A stretch of DNA of 64,000 bases from Paenibacillus sp. V4I3 (GTDB lineage Bacteria > Bacillota > Bacilli > Paenibacillales > NBRC-103111). The stretch is taken from positions 7,228,501-7,292,500 of the forward strand of contig NZ_JAUSZA010000001.1 in the NCBI RefSeq assembly GCF_030817215.1. The letters are read 5' to 3'. The translations under genes and the position numbers were made by a program. Shown here piece after piece: positions 61,401 through 64,000 of the stretch. Each line of letters starts with the position of its first letter. Position 1 is the stretch's first letter. Below the pieces are notes generated by a model. That model did not search any database, was not told where the DNA came from, and worked only from the letters and a program-made list of their open reading frames with translations.

Positions 61401-63132
61401 CTGTTTTGATCGAACTCGGAGAGATTTTATCTGAAGTAACACTGTCTTCCTTCAACTTCGAAGTATCTACGCTGCCCTCCGCTAATTTCTCACTCGTCAC
61501 AGAACCCGCTTCGAGCTTAGCCGTAGAAATGATATGATCTGCCAAATGTGCATTCTGTATGGATTGTGCGTTAATATGTCTTCCCTCAACCGAGCCTTCG
61601 GCTAATTTAGAAGATGTGATGGTTCCATCTTGAAGCTTTGAAGGTGTTATTTCACCATCAATCAAATGTCTATTACCAATCGTTTGACTGCGAATATGCT
61701 TTCCTTCAACAAGATCCTCTACCAATTTAGCTGATGTAATAGACCCATCTTGCAGTTTCGAGTTCGCAATGATAGCGTCCGCAAGATGCTGGCTTTGAAT
61801 AGCGTTAGGATGAATATGTTTATCCGTAATGAGCTTTTCTGCCAACTTATCCGATGTTATGCTTCCATCCGAAAGCAAACTTGCATATATAGCGCCATTC
61901 GCAATATGCTCCGCATGAATCGAGCTTGCAGCGATATGACGACTGGTAATTGCTTCATCGGTAATATGTTCACCATAAATAGAGGATTCCTGCAAATGTT
62001 TCGTCTCAATCGCTAGTGGAGCAATCTTCCCGCTCGATACAGCCATATCCGCAAGCTGATCCTGATTGACGGATTCCCACGCCAGCTTCTCTGTTGTGAT
62101 CGACTCATTTTGCAAATGAAAGCTCTCAATAGCAAAATCAGCAATATGCGTTGCTTCAATTTGACGCGGAGCAATGTTCTGGCTCTGAACACTGCCATTA
62201 GCCAAGTGTTCTCCATAAATACTTTGTGGTTGAAAATGAACAGAGGTAATGCTCGCATTGGCGATTTTCTCTTCGGTCACAGCCTGATCTCTTAACTTAT
62301 CCGTTGTGACGGAAGCATCCGTCAGCTTGGCGGTATCAATAATATAATTGGACAAGTGCTTTGCTTGCACGGCGCCACTATGAATTTTCTCACCAGTGAT
62401 AGCTTGATTATCAATGAGTTCGCTCGTAATGATCAACTCAGACAAATGTTGTGGAAGAATGGAACCGTGAGCAATTTTTAAAGAATCAATGGTTTGATCG
62501 GCCAGTTTATCGGCTGTGATACTATTGTCCAGCAGTTTACTGCCCGGAATGGATTCATCCTGAATTTTATCACCCAAGATACTATGCGGAGCAATATGTT
62601 CATCGTTGATCGCTTGATTAGCGATCTTATCTCTTGTTACACTTCCCGGAGCAAGCTTCGAATTCTCGATCGCAAAATCCTTCAGCGCCTTAGTGCCGAT
62701 ACTGAGTGGTTTGATCTTACTCTCATCGACAGAACGATTAGCAATTTTCTCCCATGTTATCGCTTCTTCGACAATATCATCTGTATAAACGACAGGGTTT
62801 ACAAATTTCCCCGTTTTCCTTTCAGAGAGCATTAACAGCGGCGGTGGGGGAGCGGTGGAAGTAGTGGAAACCTTCATTTGATTGGATTGCTTGCTAATTT
62901 TGCTCGTTTCTACTGGGGATTTTACATTCCCTTTGACAGGCGGATGTGGATCACTCGTTACCGTTTTATGAACGGGTTCCACTTTCTCGACTTTCTCGAC
63001 TTTCTCGGCTTTCTCTTGCTTGACTGGAGCTGATGCTGGTTCAATTTCATCTATCCAATCAAGTTCGTTCACCCTGCTGGAGTTCACTTTTTGCACATAA
63101 GGTCTTACTCTGCTGCTCTTACGCTTACTCAT
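58462..63132 (-). CDS. giant decapeptide-repeat protein (1556 residues)
   Basis: From ATG 63132 (GGAG eight bases before) the protein has a basic N-terminal region with a 'KVEKVEKVE' stretch and poly-Pro. From about residue 124 to 1461 there are about 134 tandem 10-residue units. The pattern is roughly [GAS]-[SA]-[VI]-x-x-x-[KH]-[LI]-x-x, such as 'GSVDGSKLAA' and 'GAVNNEHLAD'. The last 95 residues differ and end 'WIAIGKKL', recalling a phage tail-fibre or H-type-lectin domain. There is no signal peptide or membrane segment. It is probably a long solenoid fibre. The neighbour yheC/D-like gene and CgeB pair suggest the spore surface. Confidence 0.85.
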   Translation of the reverse strand: MSKRKSSRVRPYVQKVNSSRVNELDWIDEIEPASAPVKQEKAEKVEKVEKVEPVHKTVTSDPHPPVKGNVKSPVETSKISKQSNQMKVSTTSTAPPPPLLMLSERKTGKFVNPVVYTDDIVEEAITWEKIANRSVDESKIKPLSIGTKALKDFAIENSKLAPGSVTRDKIANQAINDEHIAPHSILGDKIQDESIPGSKLLDNSITADKLADQTIDSLKIAHGSILPQHLSELIITSELIDNQAITGEKIHSGAVQAKHLSNYIIDTAKLTDASVTTDKLRDQAVTEEKIANASITSVHFQPQSIYGEHLANGSVQSQNIAPRQIEATHIADFAIESFHLQNESITTEKLAWESVNQDQLADMAVSSGKIAPLAIETKHLQESSIYGEHITDEAITSRHIAASSIHAEHIANGAIYASLLSDGSITSDKLAEKLITDKHIHPNAIQSQHLADAIIANSKLQDGSITSAKLVEDLVEGKHIRSQTIGNRHLIDGEITPSKLQDGTITSSKLAEGSVEGRHINAQSIQNAHLADHIISTAKLEAGSVTSEKLAEGSVDTSKLKEDSVTSDKISPSSIKTGHLQEGIISSIHLKDVAVLGQHITHQAIGKEHLQNGIVTGDKLGLNVIRSEHVVDQAIGEKQIAWLAVRREHIAEEAITTLHMQDETITTSKIAEEAVTSSKMASMSVETRHLQEKTINGLHIKPGAITSEHLAQGSINIGIFADRSLEGSKLVEQSITSETLAQGAVTEEKLAKGAVGTQHLQAESVSSRVLQDRAVTTRKLEDQAVMEANLADASVTSRKITVKAINSEHIADGAITAAKLANESIHGSKLVSGALSGRHLADGAVTSSKISTLAVNSEHLVDGAVSSSKLALGSVDSTKLSLGSVASKHLSDGAVDGAKLGLGVVDTEHLANGAVDNDKLAANSVDGSKLILGAVSNYHLADNAVYGAKLATGSVDGSKLTTGLIRNEHLSDGVVDGVKLAAGSVDGTKLMVGSVHREHLIDSVVDGSKLAAGAVNNEHLANGIVDGSKLADSSVGSSKLAQGTVGSGHLIDGSVTSAKLAAGTVDSSKLVTGAVNSDHIAIGSINATKLAANSVDSSKLMAGAVTNEHLGDGIITSSKLAPFSVDGSKLVSGAVSGFHLSEGAVDNTKLAAGSVDGSKLTAASVNNAHLIDGAVDGAKLAAGSVDGSKLTAGAVSGDHLADGALYGAKLAAGSIDGSKLASGIISNYHLSIGSVDGSKLIAGSVTNGHLADGAVDEAKLAAGSVNGSKLANGSVSGEHLVDHAVSGSKLAPGSVDGSKITVGAVTKEHLAEAAVDGNKLTAGSVDSSKLVESAVRNEHLMDGAVDAAKLAVGSVDSSKLAFGAVDSSHLAPGSVDGSKLAAGSIDGSKLVAGAVNSSHLADGALEGSKLTVGSIDGSKLAYAAISNFHIASGSIDGSKLKPSAVSSEHIADGTLSVTKLKENVVQTPSTQKNITQQFGLVPFEMKIQDEMIDVEVYFDEKFADENYVLTAMTNHQACYVSVKQKSMENAVISVIRAKFSPDQQGIVNWIAIGKKL
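58750..62763 (-). repeat. about 134 tandem 30-bp (10-residue) coding repeats
   Basis: The array is in phase for its whole length. In the C-terminal half the units form 90-bp triplets with K, K, H at the seventh position ('VDGSKL', 'VDGSKL', 'VSGDHL'). Repeats in the N-terminal half are more diverged. No break of the decapeptide period was found on reading through it. Confidence 0.9.
62981..63016 (-). repeat. 9-bp tandem repeat, four copies
   Basis: ACTTTCTCG is repeated (the last copies with one change), coding E-K-V units of the giant protein's N-terminus. Such short in-frame arrays can vary in copy number. Confidence 0.75.
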
Positions 63133-63417
63133 AGACTCCTCTCCATTCTCCAAGAATTAGTCACTTGTAACATATTCAGTCTCCGCCCGATAGGTACGCT
63201 AGCCCGAGAAAATGTGCGCTAACCTAGATAAATGGTCGAATCCACCAACTACTCTCTATACATATGCGGATTAAAAGGCAAAGCGTGGGCATTTGCTCCA
63301 TTACTGCTTGGAAGGTATCAGCATCCGTACAAACAAGCAACCCTGCTTTTCCATAAACTGAGGAGGAGTCACAAATTCAGCAAACCCAAGCCCTCTGAAG
63401 GAGAAGGAGTGAAGGAG

Positions 63418-64000
63418 ATGGCGAATCCCTATGTGGGTATTTTAGTCAACGATTCCTTATACGCAGGCATTCCCCTAGGGAATACAAAGTATGAAGCTAT
63501 TCAATATTACGAGGAAGCTGGCAAACAATACGGTGTAACTCCTTGTTATTTCCGCCTTCAGGATGTCCAAATCAATAAGATGAAGGTACACGCCTATATA
63601 CAAGAAGGTCTCTGCTATGAGCTAAAATGGTTGGATCTCCCCAAGGTTATCCATAATCGAGCGATTTATTTGGACCATACTTCTTATCAGAAACTGGAAG
63701 AATGGACAAAACGAGGCGTAATCTTGTTTAATAGATGGAACCGCTACAGCAAGCTGCGCATTCACGATCTTTTGCTGAAAAATGATAGCATTCGCCCCCA
63801 TCTGCCAGGGACTTATCCAGCTACCATGAAAAATATGAAAATCATGATGTCAGCCTACGATTCTCTCATTATTAAACCAACCAATTCTAGCATTGGGCGT
63901 GGTGTGATGAAGATGGATCGCCATGTCAGAAGATGGAAGCTCATTTACCCGGCAAGCATGAAGATCAGTAACCGAATCTGGCGGACAGTAAGCTTCCGTC
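63418..64000 (+). CDS. YheC/YheD-family spore coat-associated ATP-grasp protein, partial
   Basis: The frame opens at ATG 63418 and runs off the right edge with 194 codons visible. 'YVGILVNDSLYAGIPLGNT' at the start, then 'VILFNRWNRYSKLRIHDLL', 'LPGTYPATM', and 'SLIIKPTNSSIGRGVMKMDR' match the YheC/YheD family, which has an ATP-grasp-like domain and is found in spore coats. AGGAG lies eight bases upstream. It is divergent from the giant gene, with 285 bases between them, where both promoters must lie; no clear sporulation-sigma match could be fixed there. Confidence 0.85.
   Translation, partial: MANPYVGILVNDSLYAGIPLGNTKYEAIQYYEEAGKQYGVTPCYFRLQDVQINKMKVHAYIQEGLCYELKWLDLPKVIHNRAIYLDHTSYQKLEEWTKRGVILFNRWNRYSKLRIHDLLLKNDSIRPHLPGTYPATMKNMKIMMSAYDSLIIKPTNSSIGRGVMKMDRHVRRWKLIYPASMKISNRIWRTVSFR

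Noticed and set aside
58750..62763. A 30/90-bp periodic array that could be taken for a CRISPR or non-coding satellite
   Set aside because: The period is in phase with one open reading frame and units diverge at third codon positions; there are no constant repeats with unique spacers.
1..64000. tRNA, rRNA, transposase or integrase genes
   Set aside because: None of the expected conserved sequences, terminal inverted repeats or recombinase motifs were seen on reading both strands.

Overview
The window looks like chromosome of a spore-forming, low-to-mid GC Firmicute of the Paenibacillus type. The evidence is strong AGGAGG ribosome sites with frequent TTG/GTG starts, an S-layer-homology protein, lplABC-like sugar transporters without an ATPase, a two-TM AraC regulator, a FapR operator, a GlnR/TnrA box, a CgeB-type glycosyltransferase pair and a YheC/YheD spore-coat protein. 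No rRNA, tRNA, CRISPR array or intact insertion sequence was seen.

Layout. (1) 1-6.2 kb: the start of an SLH surface protein, a possible alpha/beta hydrolase and a large Lhr-type helicase. (2) 6.2-20.0 kb: a pectin / rhamnogalacturonan-type catabolic island (AraC sensor-regulator, YetA/PL26-like protein, GH105, two ABC permeases, binding lipoprotein, PL22 oligogalacturonate lyase, sulfatase, DUF1961/YesU). It is bracketed by two 59-bp direct repeats, one of which is the 3' end of lhr and the other the 3' end/terminator of the nitrate operon. (3) 20.1-28.7 kb: nitrate/nitrite assimilation (narK-nirB-nirD-nasC), divergent from an ANTAR-domain regulator and a TrpD2-like gene. The narK leader holds a consensus promoter, a GlnR/TnrA box, hexaloop hairpins and an intrinsic terminator, which together look like ANTAR-controlled antitermination. 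(4) 28.7-33 kb: a decayed zone (nitroreductase, sulfotransferase and IclR remnants, an orphan Fur box) with an AT-rich glycosyltransferase and a CAP-domain secreted protein. It is followed by fabH under an apparent FapR operator.

(5) 34-63 kb: a large surface-glycan locus. It contains three GT2 genes plus three small coiled-coil proteins, genes for a UDP-L-FucNAc-type sugar (FnlA/B/C-like) spread over two sub-loci, further GT2/GT4 genes, a methyltransferase, a small beta-rich protein, APS kinase (CysC) plus a sulfotransferase, dTDP-rhamnose genes rmlA, rmlB and rmlD (no rmlC), two CgeB-like glycosyltransferases, Lys/Arg-rich proteins, and a 1556-residue protein built from about 134 decapeptide repeats. 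The window ends in a YheC/YheD-family gene. CgeB and YheC/D family members and the repeat protein suggest that this region builds a glycosylated, possibly sulfated, outer layer of the spore. That is inference from gene content.

Signs of rearrangement are common in region 5. They include a decayed fnlC copy in front of fnlA, an inverted intact fnlC-fnlA pair 10 kb away, a frameshifted GT4, and a beta-propeller gene apparently split by the sulfotransferase gene. All functions are read from sequence motifs and remembered families; no database search was run.
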